From Theocolax elegans (taxonomy: Eukaryota; Arthropoda; Insecta; Hymenoptera; Cerocephalidae), in NCBI GenBank assembly GCA_026168455.1, contig CM047431.1:9756943-9820942 (forward strand): a stretch of 64,000 nt of DNA, written 5' to 3'. Of the stretch, positions 35,081 to 44,919 are shown piece by piece. The notes below the pieces were generated by a model that saw only the letters and a list, made by a program, of their open reading frames with translations, ran no database searches and was not told the DNA's origin. Within the stretch, counting starts at the first letter, position 1. Every line of letters begins with the position of its first letter. The position numbers and the translations under genes were made by a program.

Positions 35081-35527
35081 AGTATGCGTATAGACTTATA
35101 TTTAACATGGTACGAATGGGAGTTGGAGGTGAGAGGGTTAAATAATTAAATGTACGTAATTTGTAGATAAATTCCCAGATGTTTATTCAAGTATTATAAT
35201 ATAAAAGGAGAGAACGAGACATAGAATGAATAATTACGCACGCAGAGATATACATATAGATGATTATAGAATACATAAAATTAAAACTAGATTTGACACT
35301 CGGTTAATATTAAGTATAAGAGTAGCTTAAGAATAGACGCAAAGACACTCACACACATTTTATTATACGAAACTTATAAATAGACAGTGATTCCGGTTGA
35401 CCTGATAAAACTTACAATAAATTCACACGCTTAGATATAGAGTAAATAAGAGTAAAATTATACGTGTTTTGCATTCGGTTAAATATATATTACGTTAATA
35501 ATAGAAACTTACAACTAATGTACCTGT
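35081..35527. other. A/T-rich flank of the Polinton gene block
   Basis: No gene or clear terminal repeat seen. The expected Polinton end should lie here or further left but I cannot place it. Confidence 0.4.
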
Positions 35528-36064
35528 TTATATATTATAATTATTATTATGTATTCTTTTACATGTTTGCAAATGAGTTATACAATGAACATTCTTCTTA
35601 CAATTATTATTATAATGAAAATTATTGTTGATATTCTTATAAAATAATTTTAAATTTAATTTATCATTGTATGCAGTATCGTCGGTGAACAGTCTCCAAA
35701 AACTGTCCATGCAATGACCGTGAGACATGTGATGAATGAAATTAACGCAATACTGACCACACAGGATAGAAGCGAAATCTTGTAGCTGCTTAGGACTCCA
35801 GGTGTAAATCTTACAGTTTCTTCGGAGACATTGAATATGTTGTGGTACGGTGGGTGGTCGACCGAAACTGTCAAAGAAGTATCCGATTCCGCGTTTATCG
35901 ATGTACATGGCCAGCCAATGCTCACCGGGTTTTCGGTGGTCCTCATTGTTAACAACAATTGCAGTCGGCTTCGTCAGAATCTGAGGAATATTGTCCGCAG
36001 GGTACACTCCCACTGTCTGCAGAGGCAAAATTTTTATTGCGTTGAGTATTTGCAACGTGTTCAT
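35528..36064 (-). CDS. Polinton adenain-like cysteine protease (PRO)
   Basis: 178 residues. Catalytic pattern of adenovirus-type C5/C48 proteases: His49 in GEHWLAMYID, Asp65 in YFFDSFG, Cys102 in LCGQYCVNF. It starts with MNTLQILNAIK and IGVYPAD-like sequence, as expected for Polinton proteases. In Polintons and related viruses it matures the capsid and minor structural proteins. The Asn/Tyr-rich tail after residue 150 is low-complexity and may be an extension by decay. It is the last gene of the minus-strand block, after two unrecognised ORFs. Intact frame. Confidence 0.88.
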   Translation of the reverse strand: MNTLQILNAIKILPLQTVGVYPADNIPQILTKPTAIVVNNEDHRKPGEHWLAMYIDKRGIGYFFDSFGRPPTVPQHIQCLRRNCKIYTWSPKQLQDFASILCGQYCVNFIHHMSHGHCMDSFWRLFTDDTAYNDKLNLKLFYKNINNNFHYNNNCKKNVHCITHLQTCKRIHNNNYNI

Positions 36065-36156
36065 GCTTTGCAGCGGCTTCCTCCTGCTCGCGTACTATGT
36101 CGTATAAATGATCGGCATCAATCGTATCTTGGGAGATGGTGGAAATACTTGTGTTG

Positions 36157-36528
36157 CTAGCATCTATAGGAGTTGAGTATGCAGTACAAGTTACGGTTAT
36201 CGGAGTGCTCTGTCTTGATTTGGTTGGTGTTGGCGTTTTTTGTCGTGGTTTCCCAGACGGAGTTCCTTGTCTCGAAGACGCAATAATTGTGTGTCGTCTT
36301 TTGTCCTTGTTGATGTCCTCTTTTTCCGTTTTCTTTTTTTTTTTCTTTTAGATCGATGACTTTGCTGGTTGAAGGGCGATAGGCTAATGTTTTATGCAGC
36401 CAAATACGTAGTTTATATGCATATGTCAATGCACAACTCATGTACTCCCTTTTCCGTCCATGTAAAAAACAAAAGTGGTCGTTAACGCGTGGAAGGTTTC
36501 TAAACGACGGACAGTTGAGCTCCTCCAA
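36157..36528 (-). CDS. Unrecognised Polinton-block ORF, 123 aa
   Basis: Frame ends 10 bp before the next gene's stop and follows the same strand and spacing as the rest of the block, which supports it being real. The first ~50 residues look globular (CSFRNLP-like and YKLRIWLHKTLAY); the second half is Lys/Gln/Thr-rich and probably disordered. No domain recognised. It could be a basic small structural protein or a decayed gene; the sequence alone does not decide. Confidence 0.4.
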   Translation of the reverse strand: MEELNCPSFRNLPRVNDHFCFLHGRKREYMSCALTYAYKLRIWLHKTLAYRPSTSKVIDLKEKKKENGKRGHQQGQKTTHNYCVFETRNSVWETTTKNANTNQIKTEHSDNRNLYCILNSYRC

Positions 36529-36537
36529 ATTGATTAT

Positions 36538-37014
36538 TTATCTAGCGAGAAGGTTTTGTAGGAATAAAACTTTAGGTATTCCCCTAACGTAGATCCTCAA
36601 AGCGTTTCGTGTAACTTCTCGTAGACTGTTGTACACGTCGACACTGTTGGATTCACCGTTGAACCATTCTATGCCATGGTGATAGCACGTTAAGTAACTG
36701 CTTGTGGCTACGATACCCTTGGAGAGTTCTGTGTAGTCGTATGGAGCCTTGATCAGCCAGTGTGCTATGAAATTGCAATCTACGCCGAGAACAGCAATTT
36801 CTTTCTGTAGAAAGAGACCTTCCTTGTCGTGAAACGCTTGAATATCGATTATATAATCGAGCTTCTCCATGCCGTTTGAGTTGCGGAGAACTTGAGTCAC
36901 TTGTACTACACCACTCAAGGTAACAAGCTGAACTGACAAAATGTTTTTCCTTGGCTCAGCAGAATACCTTTTAGACCTCCTTATTCTCACTGAATTGAAA
37001 AGAAAAGTTTTCAA
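36538..37014 (-). CDS. Conserved-looking Polinton ORF, 158 aa, function unknown
   Basis: Intact frame between the 123-aa ORF and the major capsid gene. Features: a basic N-terminus, KEIAVLGVD followed by AHWLIKAPYDYTEL, then CYHHGIEWFNGE and a C-terminal IYVRGIPKVLFLQ. The pattern (strand, HW..PP/APY, HHG..W, then YVKG..K) recalls uncharacterised proteins with a ribonuclease H-like fold common in arthropod mobile elements, but I am not certain. A role in DNA processing is possible; none is shown. Confidence 0.5.
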   Translation of the reverse strand: MKTFLFNSVRIRRSKRYSAEPRKNILSVQLVTLSGVVQVTQVLRNSNGMEKLDYIIDIQAFHDKEGLFLQKEIAVLGVDCNFIAHWLIKAPYDYTELSKGIVATSSYLTCYHHGIEWFNGESNSVDVYNSLREVTRNALRIYVRGIPKVLFLQNLLAR

Positions 37015-37056
37015 ATAAAATCCCTTCCATTTTTTTTGACTCCTCCTACGTTGAGT

Positions 37057-38374
37057 TTAAGAATGAAAATCTGTTACGACCTGTCTAGCAGAGTCGATTT
37101 CAAGAACGTTGTCAAACTCGGCATAAACGATACAATTAATCGTTTTATTCAATGCACTTTGAAATTTAACTTCGATTCTGAGACTTCCAGATTTTACTAA
37201 ATTCCAATGAGAAAAACTATTTGCCGAAAAATCTGGTGTAAGATCGAAAGCGAATAGACAATAACCATTAGGGTAATTCTCTCTACTGATAGAATTTCCT
37301 TCGTTAAGAAAATGTATACCAGTACCTGAGAACAAGGTGTGATATGCGTTAACGTACATTGGTCTTGTATTCGAAAACGTAGGTTGTAAAGGTTTCGAAG
37401 GTACTTGTACACCATCTACGTAGAGAGACAAGTAATTTATACCGTAATTTTGAAAATTGAAAGGATTCATAGTTTTGTTTCCATTGAAAGCCTTATTATC
37501 AACAAATCCCAGTATCACTCGTTTCGGTAGTTGTCCTAAAATCACGTTGTCGAGTGTTTCGCCCAAGACACCGCTATGTATCGTGAATGTTTTGATTTCC
37601 ACTCTGGTTATGGGATATTTAGCGGTTGTAGTTGCGAGAGTTTTTGCATGGGCCAATAGAATTCCAGGACTTATTTTCACGCGTCTTACGAGTAAATTTG
37701 CTTCGGTGATGTTTACGGTGTATGAGCCTGCGGCTGACGAATCCATTAAACAAAATGAGTCCTTTGAACGTACAAGACGTATTTTCATTTCGACGTCATT
37801 GATGAGTAATTTATCCTGATTAGAAATATCGCAATGCAAATGTCCAATGAGATCGACAGTTTTGCCATCGGATGTAAAATTTTGTCTGTTTGCAAGTCCT
37901 GCGTTTGTACCCTCGTCAGGGGTGCTGTCCATCTGTCTTGGTGTATCTGCGTACCACAAAGTCGTCGATAGATGCGATTCTTTAGCTGCTGGGCCGTAAT
38001 TCAAGAGTGTTTCTATGTACGCTCTGTACGGATAAGCGTTATTCGGTGGAGTGATTGGTTTCTGATTAAAATAAATATCGATTTGATTAAATAACGAGTG
38101 TAAGAAATTATTTACAGGTCCTACGTGTTTGTCATCGTCTTTCGAATAAGGCTTGATTTTTACACAAACTTTGAGAAGTGTATGCGCAAGATCCAGGTAA
38201 TCTTTTCCTTGATTTTGAACGCAAAATTCGATGGGCGAATGGGTCGTTTAACGACGAAATTGGATTATAAGTAGTCCAACAACTCGATTCGATACTGGTT
38301 TGCGTTTGAGGGAGTGAAAATATATCCGACTCACTTTTGAGACACTCTGAGCTGTGAGAATGTAAAAACGCCAT
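37057..38374 (-). pseudogene. Polinton major capsid protein (double jelly-roll), one frameshift
   Basis: The C-terminal 315 codons (37057-38004 and upstream in that frame) contain segments typical of the Polinton major capsid protein: NDVEMKIRLVRS, AKYPITRVEIKTF, GQLPKRVILGFV, FAFDLTPDF and a final YAEFDNVLEIDSARQVV. The N-terminal part begins at 38374 with MAFLHSHSSECLKSESD. A one-base disruption near 38235-38245 moves translation out of frame. Beyond it the correct frame resumes and stays open to the stop. Total length ~439 codons fits the family. The protein would form the hexon-like capsomers of a virus-like particle. It follows the pVI-like gene by 2 bp. Confidence 0.88.
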
Positions 38375-38376
38375 TT

Positions 38377-38955
38377 TTAATTGAAAACGTCAAAATTATT
38401 CTTTGTCTTCTTTTTTATTTTCGGTATTTTCCTCAATTTCTTCTTTTTATTCTGTTTCTTACGCTTCACTTTTGACTGTAACCGTTTTAAAGACTTGGTT
38501 TTTTTTGTACGTTTCCTTTTCTTTATACTTTGACGACGTTTGTACTTTTTACGAGGTTTAAGCTGTTTGATACGTACACTTTCACCGTTCCACGGAAACT
38601 GTAGAGCTCTCCTTTTGTCGAATGTTTTATATCCAGACCCCTCCATCATTTTATTAATTTTGTCTACGGCTTTACGTTTCAAATTTTTACCAGATTCGTT
38701 CATACGATTATTAAACGATTCTTTGAACGACAGATTTCCATCCGACACGTTATCTAATATGTTGATGCCTGCTCGGACTGCTTCTTTACCAAGAGCGCGA
38801 GCACCTTTAGCAATCAAAGGCACCGCTCTTCTAAATAAACCTGCGAGCCAACTACCCACACCGTGTTCTCGTTGCGATGTTGAACCTGCATAAACGTGAT
38901 GTACGCCCCGTCCGCTTCCAATTTGACTATCGTAATAAAGAGAGTAATAAGCCAT
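38377..38955 (-). CDS. Polinton pVI/pX-like basic minor structural protein
   Basis: I prefer the Met at 38955 (MAYYSLYYDSQIGSG) over the one 24 bp upstream, because it avoids overlap with the penton gene stop at 38972. Residues ~25-75 form a hydrophobic/amphipathic stretch (GVGSWLAGLFRRAVPLIAKG, then KEAVRAGINILDNV). The C-terminal ~80 residues are extremely Lys/Arg-rich. A conserved G-rich N-terminus, amphipathic segment and basic tail match the small Polinton protein compared with adenoviral minor core or membrane-active proteins. It likely lies inside the particle near DNA. Intact. Confidence 0.65.
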   Translation of the reverse strand: MAYYSLYYDSQIGSGRGVHHVYAGSTSQREHGVGSWLAGLFRRAVPLIAKGARALGKEAVRAGINILDNVSDGNLSFKESFNNRMNESGKNLKRKAVDKINKMMEGSGYKTFDKRRALQFPWNGESVRIKQLKPRKKYKRRQSIKKRKRTKKTKSLKRLQSKVKRKKQNKKKKLRKIPKIKKKTKNNFDVFN

Positions 38956-38971
38956 GCCAAACGAACGACAC

Positions 38972-39748
38972 TTAATCAATCCTTTTAAAATGTAACGCTG
39001 CGGTCAACGTACCAAACTCGAATGGTATTGGATGACCATATTGATCTCTTATATCAATTTCGATAACTTGAAAACAATTGTAAAGTATGGGTGTATAACT
39101 GACGGGCGCAAAACGTTTAACTACAGTGTTTCCATAATTGAAGTGTTTCGATTGAATATTCACTATGCGAAGTAACGGTGCGTAAGAATCTCCTACTATA
39201 CAAGGTTCACACAGATTTGAATAAACAAAAAGTTGATCGGGTATGGCTCTCGAGAGGCTGGCGGGAAAATTTGCTACTTGAATCGTCGATCCATCGTAAC
39301 TTTCAAATTCTAACGTTTCGTTCAAATCGAAACCTAAAATACGATTAACCGTCGTTGAAAATGTAGCAAAGGGTTTCGTACGATTTTCATTTCCTTTGAA
39401 TTTTATCATTTGTACGAAACCTCCGTTTTCGTTATAGACTAATTTTTCAATTTCAGTGTTGCCGTGATATTTGAATAAACTGTCGTTTATACAATCGACA
39501 AGCTGATTAATATCGTCGTATATACCGTGTTGAAAATAATAGTTTTCCGTTGCCGATAATTTTGATTCCTCTCTGCTCAAGTGTAGGGTAGTGCAGGGTA
39601 CGTGTATCTCGGATAGTCCATCCATCCATCGACCTTGTAAAGCTATCTGCTTTGGTAATTTAGTTGAAAAGCACGTCGTTGTATTGTCTGGAAAATATTT
39701 CATACTACTGTTGCTCGGCAAAACAATGGTAAAATCGTCGGAATCCAT
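38972..39748 (-). CDS. Polinton minor capsid (penton) protein
   Basis: 258 residues starting MDSDDFTIVLPSNSSM with YFPDNTTTCFSTKLPK, then GRWMDGLSEIHVP; it ends EIDIRDQYGHPIPFEFGTLT. This N-terminal LPSNSS..yPdNT..f.T.Lp motif and C-terminal D..G.PIPFE.G motif are characteristic of the single jelly-roll minor capsid protein of Polintons, which occupies the vertices. The frame is intact, 1 bp after the integrase stop, as in compact virus-like operons. Confidence 0.85.
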   Translation of the reverse strand: MDSDDFTIVLPSNSSMKYFPDNTTTCFSTKLPKQIALQGRWMDGLSEIHVPCTTLHLSREESKLSATENYYFQHGIYDDINQLVDCINDSLFKYHGNTEIEKLVYNENGGFVQMIKFKGNENRTKPFATFSTTVNRILGFDLNETLEFESYDGSTIQVANFPASLSRAIPDQLFVYSNLCEPCIVGDSYAPLLRIVNIQSKHFNYGNTVVKRFAPVSYTPILYNCFQVIEIDIRDQYGHPIPFEFGTLTAALHFKRID

Positions 39749-39749
39749 T

Positions 39750-40853
39750 TTACAATGCTTTTAAATCGTTGGCAGAGACCCACGAATTAAATTTTTCAGG
39801 ATATCCAACCCAACTGACGAAATACTGTTTACGTTTACCTTTGCCTTTACTACGTAAAATTTTATCTATTTTGTGTTCACGATTTTCTACGCGACAACTA
39901 TCAACGGCCGTGAGTTCTTCGGGATAAAAGAATCCTTCAATGCTTTCACCGTCCAAATCGGTCAAAGTATAAACGTAAATGTTTTGTTTTTTCGCAACAC
40001 TTTTAATTATAAAAATTTCCTCTTGCCATCCTCTGACGTAACCTTTTTCAAAAGCGTTCTTGTCTCTACTGATTCGAACGTAACTACCGACTTTGTATAT
40101 ATTCTTTTTCCGTTTTGGTAATTTGTTTCTGCACAGACGTTCTAAATTTTTTCGCGCAATCTCTTCGTTGTGAATAATTACCGAAGCCGGTGTCATTTTA
40201 ATGCTAGAATGTCTTGTGTTATTGTAAGCCTTGACGATGTGTTGTAATACGTCAATGTACCTACGAGTATTTTTATGTGTGAAATAACGCCACATACGTT
40301 CTTTCAGAGTTCTATTTACTCGTTCAACCACCGCAGCCTTCACATCCGGATTACGCACAACGCGAAATCGAATGTCGTTACGTTTTAAAAAATTTTGCAT
40401 AAATTTACCGAGAAACTCCTTTCCTCGATCGCTTTGAACTATGTACGGAAAACGTTCTCCGCTTTGTTTTAAAATTTTTTTGAATGCCTCGGTTACTTGG
40501 TCACTCGATTTGTCTTTCAAAGGTTCCACCCACACAAATTTACTTAAAACGTCGATCGCCACCAAAACGTAAGACACTCCGTCGTTGTAATTTTTGATTG
40601 AGCGCAAGTTCTGTAAATCGACCTCCCAAACTTGATCTAAATACGGCACGTTGTAACACAATCTCTTAAACTTTCTTCGTACAGGACGATGTAAAATATA
40701 AGCGTCGTATTTTTCCAACCATTTATAGATCTGTTCCCGCGGTATATCTTTATTCAATCTGATTAAATTTCTTGCACGCGAAAACCCTGCTTCGTGCGAA
40801 GGATCAAAATACTGAGACTCTAACCTTTTATTTACATATTTAGACTGAGCCAT
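39750..40853 (-). CDS. Polinton integrase with C-terminal chromodomain
   Basis: 367 residues, intact. An rve-type core has catalytic Asp79 (QVWEVDLQNL), Asp142 (VQSDRGKEF) and Glu177 (AAVVERVNRTLKERMW), giving the D,D-35-E spacing. Residues ~315-367 form a chromodomain (HKIDKILRSKGKG...QYFVSWVGYP.NSWVSANDL) that may steer insertion to certain chromatin. The N-terminal ~60 residues (ending HRPVRRKFKR) include the usual Polinton zinc-free region. It inserts the linear element DNA into the genome. All catalytic residues are present, so this gene may still be functional. Confidence 0.95.
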   Translation of the reverse strand: MAQSKYVNKRLESQYFDPSHEAGFSRARNLIRLNKDIPREQIYKWLEKYDAYILHRPVRRKFKRLCYNVPYLDQVWEVDLQNLRSIKNYNDGVSYVLVAIDVLSKFVWVEPLKDKSSDQVTEAFKKILKQSGERFPYIVQSDRGKEFLGKFMQNFLKRNDIRFRVVRNPDVKAAVVERVNRTLKERMWRYFTHKNTRRYIDVLQHIVKAYNNTRHSSIKMTPASVIIHNEEIARKNLERLCRNKLPKRKKNIYKVGSYVRISRDKNAFEKGYVRGWQEEIFIIKSVAKKQNIYVYTLTDLDGESIEGFFYPEELTAVDSCRVENREHKIDKILRSKGKGKRKQYFVSWVGYPEKFNSWVSANDLKAL

Positions 40854-40867
40854 TTTTTTTTAATTTC

Positions 40868-41620
40868 CTATTTTTTCGAAGGCGGTTTTTGGACAATGCT
40901 ACTGTTTTTAAGACTGTCAAAACTATTATTAAACGTCGAGTTATATTCGTCACTGTCGGATTGATGTACATCTTTTGATTTCGGAGTGTCTGAAAAACTT
41001 AACTTTTCAGTAACATCGTGAAACATTTTTCTATTACCGATATACTCTTGAGGTGTCAAGACATCCTTTAAAAACTTGGTAAATCCTCTTTTTCCCTCTG
41101 GATTGGTCGTTTTTCTGTGTCGTGCAGCAAAATTGATTAAATCAATGTTATTTGAATTTTTGATTGTCTTACCGTCAATGGTCACCAGTCCCTTTCTGTT
41201 CCAAAAAATTCTAGTCTTAAAATTATTCAAGTGGTTCAACAAAAGTTCTGATTTTCTTTTATAAACGGGTGGAACACTGTTTATTATTTTATCGTAGGTA
41301 ATTTCGTTTACAATCTCTTCAAATGTATCGTTTGTCAGCGGGTTTGGATATTTTTTTTCAGATTTAAAAAATAAATAACGTTGTAACAACTGTATATACT
41401 GTTTTAAACGATCTCTGTCATCTAAAATGTTTGTAGAATCTAAAACTCTTTTCATTTCATCGTCGAGTCTGGAGAGATTATCGCCTACAGTTTGCGTTGT
41501 TTGTAAGTTTGAAACATTTTCGTTGGGTTTACCGTCCGTAGAGTTTGATGTAACTGATTGCTTTTGAATTCTTTCCATCTGTTCGGCGGGAACAAGAATC
41601 ATTACCTTTGTTCTTTCCAT
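40868..41620 (-). CDS. Conserved Polinton protein of unknown function, 250 aa
   Basis: Starts MERTKVMILVPAEQMERIQ, a beginning common to a Polinton protein found beside the integrase. Residues 50-110 are rich in charged helix. A globular part follows, with YPNPLTNDTFEEIVNEI, then KSELLLNHL and FWNRKGLVTIDGKTI. Ser/Asp/Asn-rich C-terminus. It lies 14 bp upstream of the integrase start and 2 bp downstream of the next gene's stop. No enzymatic motif seen; the role is unknown. Confidence 0.7.
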   Translation of the reverse strand: MERTKVMILVPAEQMERIQKQSVTSNSTDGKPNENVSNLQTTQTVGDNLSRLDDEMKRVLDSTNILDDRDRLKQYIQLLQRYLFFKSEKKYPNPLTNDTFEEIVNEITYDKIINSVPPVYKRKSELLLNHLNNFKTRIFWNRKGLVTIDGKTIKNSNNIDLINFAARHRKTTNPEGKRGFTKFLKDVLTPQEYIGNRKMFHDVTEKLSFSDTPKSKDVHQSDSDEYNSTFNNSFDSLKNSSIVQKPPSKK

Positions 41621-41622
41621 TA

Positions 41623-41997
41623 TTACTGTAAAAGCGTGGAAAAGAGCGTCGATATTATAGGCTGTAGTAGAAACGGTAAGAAACTACCACCCTTTTGCAC
41701 GATTATACGCTTCTTTTTTTTCCAGCAGCCGTTAGTCTTGTTGCATAATTTTCTGAGAATATTTTTGTGACGTTTTAATTTTTTAAATTGACAATCTTTC
41801 AAAGGTACTACACCTTGTAAAGTATTTAAAGTGCACTCACAAATATTTTTAATTAATGTTTTATCGGCGGTTTTTAATATTGCTAAACGTTGCTCTTTGT
41901 TTCCTCGTGCTAAAGCGTGCAACAGAACAACGTACCTTTGTTCAAATACTTTTGATTTATTTTTTACTCGGAAAGATTTCGATGTAGTCTTTGCCAT
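41623..41997 (-). CDS. Conserved small Polinton protein, 124 aa
   Basis: Basic protein with ALARGNKEQRLAILKTADK, then IKNICECTLNTLQG, a KKKKR stretch, QKGGSFLPFL and a hydrophobic C-terminus. This sequence type (AILKTAD, ICEC..N.L.G, GG.F) recurs next to Polinton capsid genes. The C-terminal hydrophobic segment after a GG motif resembles protease-processed or membrane-associated small structural proteins, but its role is unknown. Intact. Confidence 0.65.
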   Translation of the reverse strand: MAKTTSKSFRVKNKSKVFEQRYVVLLHALARGNKEQRLAILKTADKTLIKNICECTLNTLQGVVPLKDCQFKKLKRHKNILRKLCNKTNGCWKKKKRIIVQKGGSFLPFLLQPIISTLFSTLLQ

Positions 41998-42050
41998 TAT
42001 CGTTCTTTAACTGAAGTATCATCTGCTTGATACTTTTATTTATTGTATTT

Positions 42051-42713
42051 TTAAATATATTTTATAAATGTACTACTACGATTTTTAGGCACATAGACGT
42101 AATGAAACTCGTCGTCTGGAAATATACAGCTTCGAAATCGAAACTCGTCGGGTGTTGCCTGCGTCAAATCTAATAAAAGGTAACCGTATGCCTGTTTTAC
42201 AGCATCTAGATATGCTTCCTGCAAAAATTTAGCGTCTTCGGGGTACACTTGTCGCGCGAGATATCGAATTTGAGCTTGATCCCGAGGATTTTTAAACAAC
42301 ACTATGTAATTTGAGTTTAAGCTGACGTGGCGTTGAGCCTGTCCTTGATGAAAAATATTTTGAGTTATAAAAATAACACTTATATTTTTATGATGACATC
42401 CTTTGGTAAATAAATCGACTATAACACTGTTTGACGATTCACGCATCTAGTCGTCGATTATAATTAAGTTTTTCAAATGAGGATCGTTTGAATAATCTTC
42501 GGGCCTCAGTAGACCCTCGCGAAATTCAACACACTAAAACTCTTGACTTTTGTAGCCTTCTTGCCACTCTCCGTAATAAAAAATAATCCTATCGAAAACA
42601 ACGTTGGTCATTTGAGTACGAAACTTTATGAATTTTCGAACCCACACCGATTTACCACAACTCGTAGGACCGGAAATCGTACAAGTCCACGGATGACGCC
42701 AACGTGTATCCAT
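42051..42713 (-). pseudogene. Polinton packaging ATPase (FtsK/HerA-like), two in-frame stops
   Basis: The reading frame runs from ATG at 42713 to 42051 (220 codons). It has Walker A SGPTSCGKS near the start, Walker B LIIIDD followed by a TAG, then the C-terminal part FTKGCHHKNISVIFITQN and VLFKNPRDQAQIRYLARQ. In-frame TAG codons sit at 42534-42536 and 42447-42449. The family pumps DNA into viral or Polinton capsids. It is the first gene of the minus-strand block; a short G/C-rich (CGG)n lies upstream. All frame-preserving features suggest recent loss. Confidence 0.88.
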
Positions 42714-43030
42714 TTTGTGATAAGGTCGTTCCGCGTTCGGCGGCGACGGCGGCGGCGGTAAACGCGCTGCTAGACTTTTAGCGTCGTTTTATTTAATTAG
42801 CTAAACGCGGAATAAAAAACATATTTAGCGGACGCTGCGCAATGCTAATTTTACAGCGTTGCGCAGACCAGCTGACCCAGCGACGTACGCGGGAAAACCT
42901 TGTTTGTACGCGTACGCTGAAAAAAGCTTGTTTTAACGCGCACGCGGAAAAACCTTTTTTGAACGCGTTCGCTTAGAAAAGCTGATTTATGAGCGCGGGT
43001 GAGCGGCCGAGGTATTATTTCGCTAAAACT
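42714..43030. repeat. Polinton flank with ~30-bp CpG-rich tandem repeats
   Basis: (CGG)n at 42740-42760, then about four ~30-bp units with 'acgcgYacgcKgRaaaa' and 'ccttgttt/gcttgttt' alternating (42880-43000). May be a regulatory or subterminal block of the element. Confidence 0.5.
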
Positions 43031-44200
43031 ATTATTATGTAACGCCATCTGTTCAAAATCACAACCATTAAGCGTCTAATTTATCGATTTTTCCTTTTTT
43101 GAATCCAATATTCTCCCACGACAGGATGACTGCGATTTAACAAATTAACAAAGGAAGGCGTAGTTTTTATTACGAGGTATTGTTGACTCATCTACAAAGG
43201 AAGATGCGTGGCCCTTTTTCCTTTTTTACAGAAAGAAATGTAATAAAAAATTTTGACTACTTTTCTATTGTACATTTTCTAAATTTATATCTGTTTGTCA
43301 ATTTATTAGTTTCTCAATGTATTAGTTTTTCAAATATTTAAGAATAGAATTCCGCGAAGGCAAGGTGTCCAAGAAGAATACATGAAAAAAATCTTTTGAG
43401 TACACGTAACGTATAAAATTTAATTTACGAGATTGGGTAAAAGCTTGAGCATACGATTGTTAAACTTTTTTTAAATAACAATATTCAAAGATTAGATTCC
43501 CACACTTTTAGAGAATGACATCTGTTCAAAGATTATCGTTAAATGAATTATTTATAGAATTTTCTTTATACTCTCAAAATTATTCCACGACTCTATAAAA
43601 ATTTATGTAATTCTTAAAATTTTTAAAATTTACAAAAGACGTTTTTATTTATTACGCGTATTGTTCATTCACCGACAAACGTAGACGCGTGAACTTTCTT
43701 TATAGTAAGAAATAACATAATTATTTTTCATTTTCTACGATGAAAATCCTATTGCACACATTATAAGTTTTACGAATTTTAAAGATAAATGGGTAATAAA
43801 GAATACAATAGCAATAATCGCTTAAAAATATACATTTTTTAGAATAAATTAAAATAGTTTTTTGTATAATATAATTAACAAGTTTTTCGACAAATTTTAA
43901 AGATAAATGGACAAAAGCGATGAACGCAAAACATTAGTAAGCGTTAGGCACAGGTGGATTGAAAACAATTTTGAACACGTCTTTGAAAATTGTATTCAAA
44001 TTTATCTTCGTAATATTAAATTTTTGAAAATGTTACGAAAAATACACTTAGAATAAATAAAAACTTATTTCTTTAGTTATAATTTATAACAGTACAAATA
44101 AAACAGTTAAGGATGTTCTTTAGAACTGTTTTTTTAGTTAAGGGGATAATACACTTGTAATTGGTAAAACGAATTTTGGTTTGGTTACACGATCGGTATA
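43031..44200. other. A/T-rich intergenic, no feature seen
   Basis: No gene, no family B DNA polymerase fragment and no obvious terminal repeat. Confidence 0.4.
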
Positions 44201-44700
44201 CAATCAATAAGAATCGCTGTCAGGTCCATCTCCACACGCGTCTCACTCGGGAAAATAACGGTTGATCCATGGCCTTATTCGGCGTTGACCCGCTAAACAA
44301 CAAATTACACGCTTCTTGCGACAATTTTAGAGAATAAGGCCGAATAATGGTCCCGTGCTCGATGGCGATGTTGGTGTCTTTATCCACGTAAGTCGAAATT
44401 ACACTCGGGATGATCCTAAAGGGTCGAATTGTCGGTGGATTCCTTTCCGACTTGGGCTCGCGGTGGTATGTGCGTATACACCGATTTGGAGGTCGATCGG
44501 AATGTTACTCTACCGTACAGCACGTGTTCGGTAGAAAATCGAAACTACTTTTCCGCTTTCGTCCTTTGCAAGGTAGTAGGTACACTCAGACCACGTAACT
44601 CGTCATAGGAAACCGTGTCTCGAGTCCCGCGACAGAGAGTGACGGCGAGTACATATAGTGTACATATTGTGACTCGACACAATAAATATAAATTCAACGA
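44200..44700 (+). promoter_or_regulatory. Candidate host promoter / 5' exon region
   Basis: Sharp rise in GC and CpG against flanks with no repeat match in the window, followed 220 bp later by a well-formed exon (44920-45068). A polyadenylation-like aataaat sits at ~44681. It could also be an unrelated LTR fragment. Confidence 0.25.
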
Positions 44701-44919
44701 TATGCTTAAATTTTATACACTGTCTTTTTTTATGCGATCGCTTATTTTATAGAGAGGGTAATAATTATGTTTCTCTATTTGTTGTAAATTTCTTGTATTT
44801 AACGCAAAAAAATGTGAACACGCTGTTAACGTACTATCCTACACTTTATAAATATCATTTATGAAAATTGTTTTAATTAATTTATTATATTATTTAACAT
44901 AATCTATTTATAATTATAG

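Noticed and set aside
42543..42761. Plus-strand 72-codon frame
   Set aside because: Antisense to the Walker A region of the Polinton packaging ATPase.
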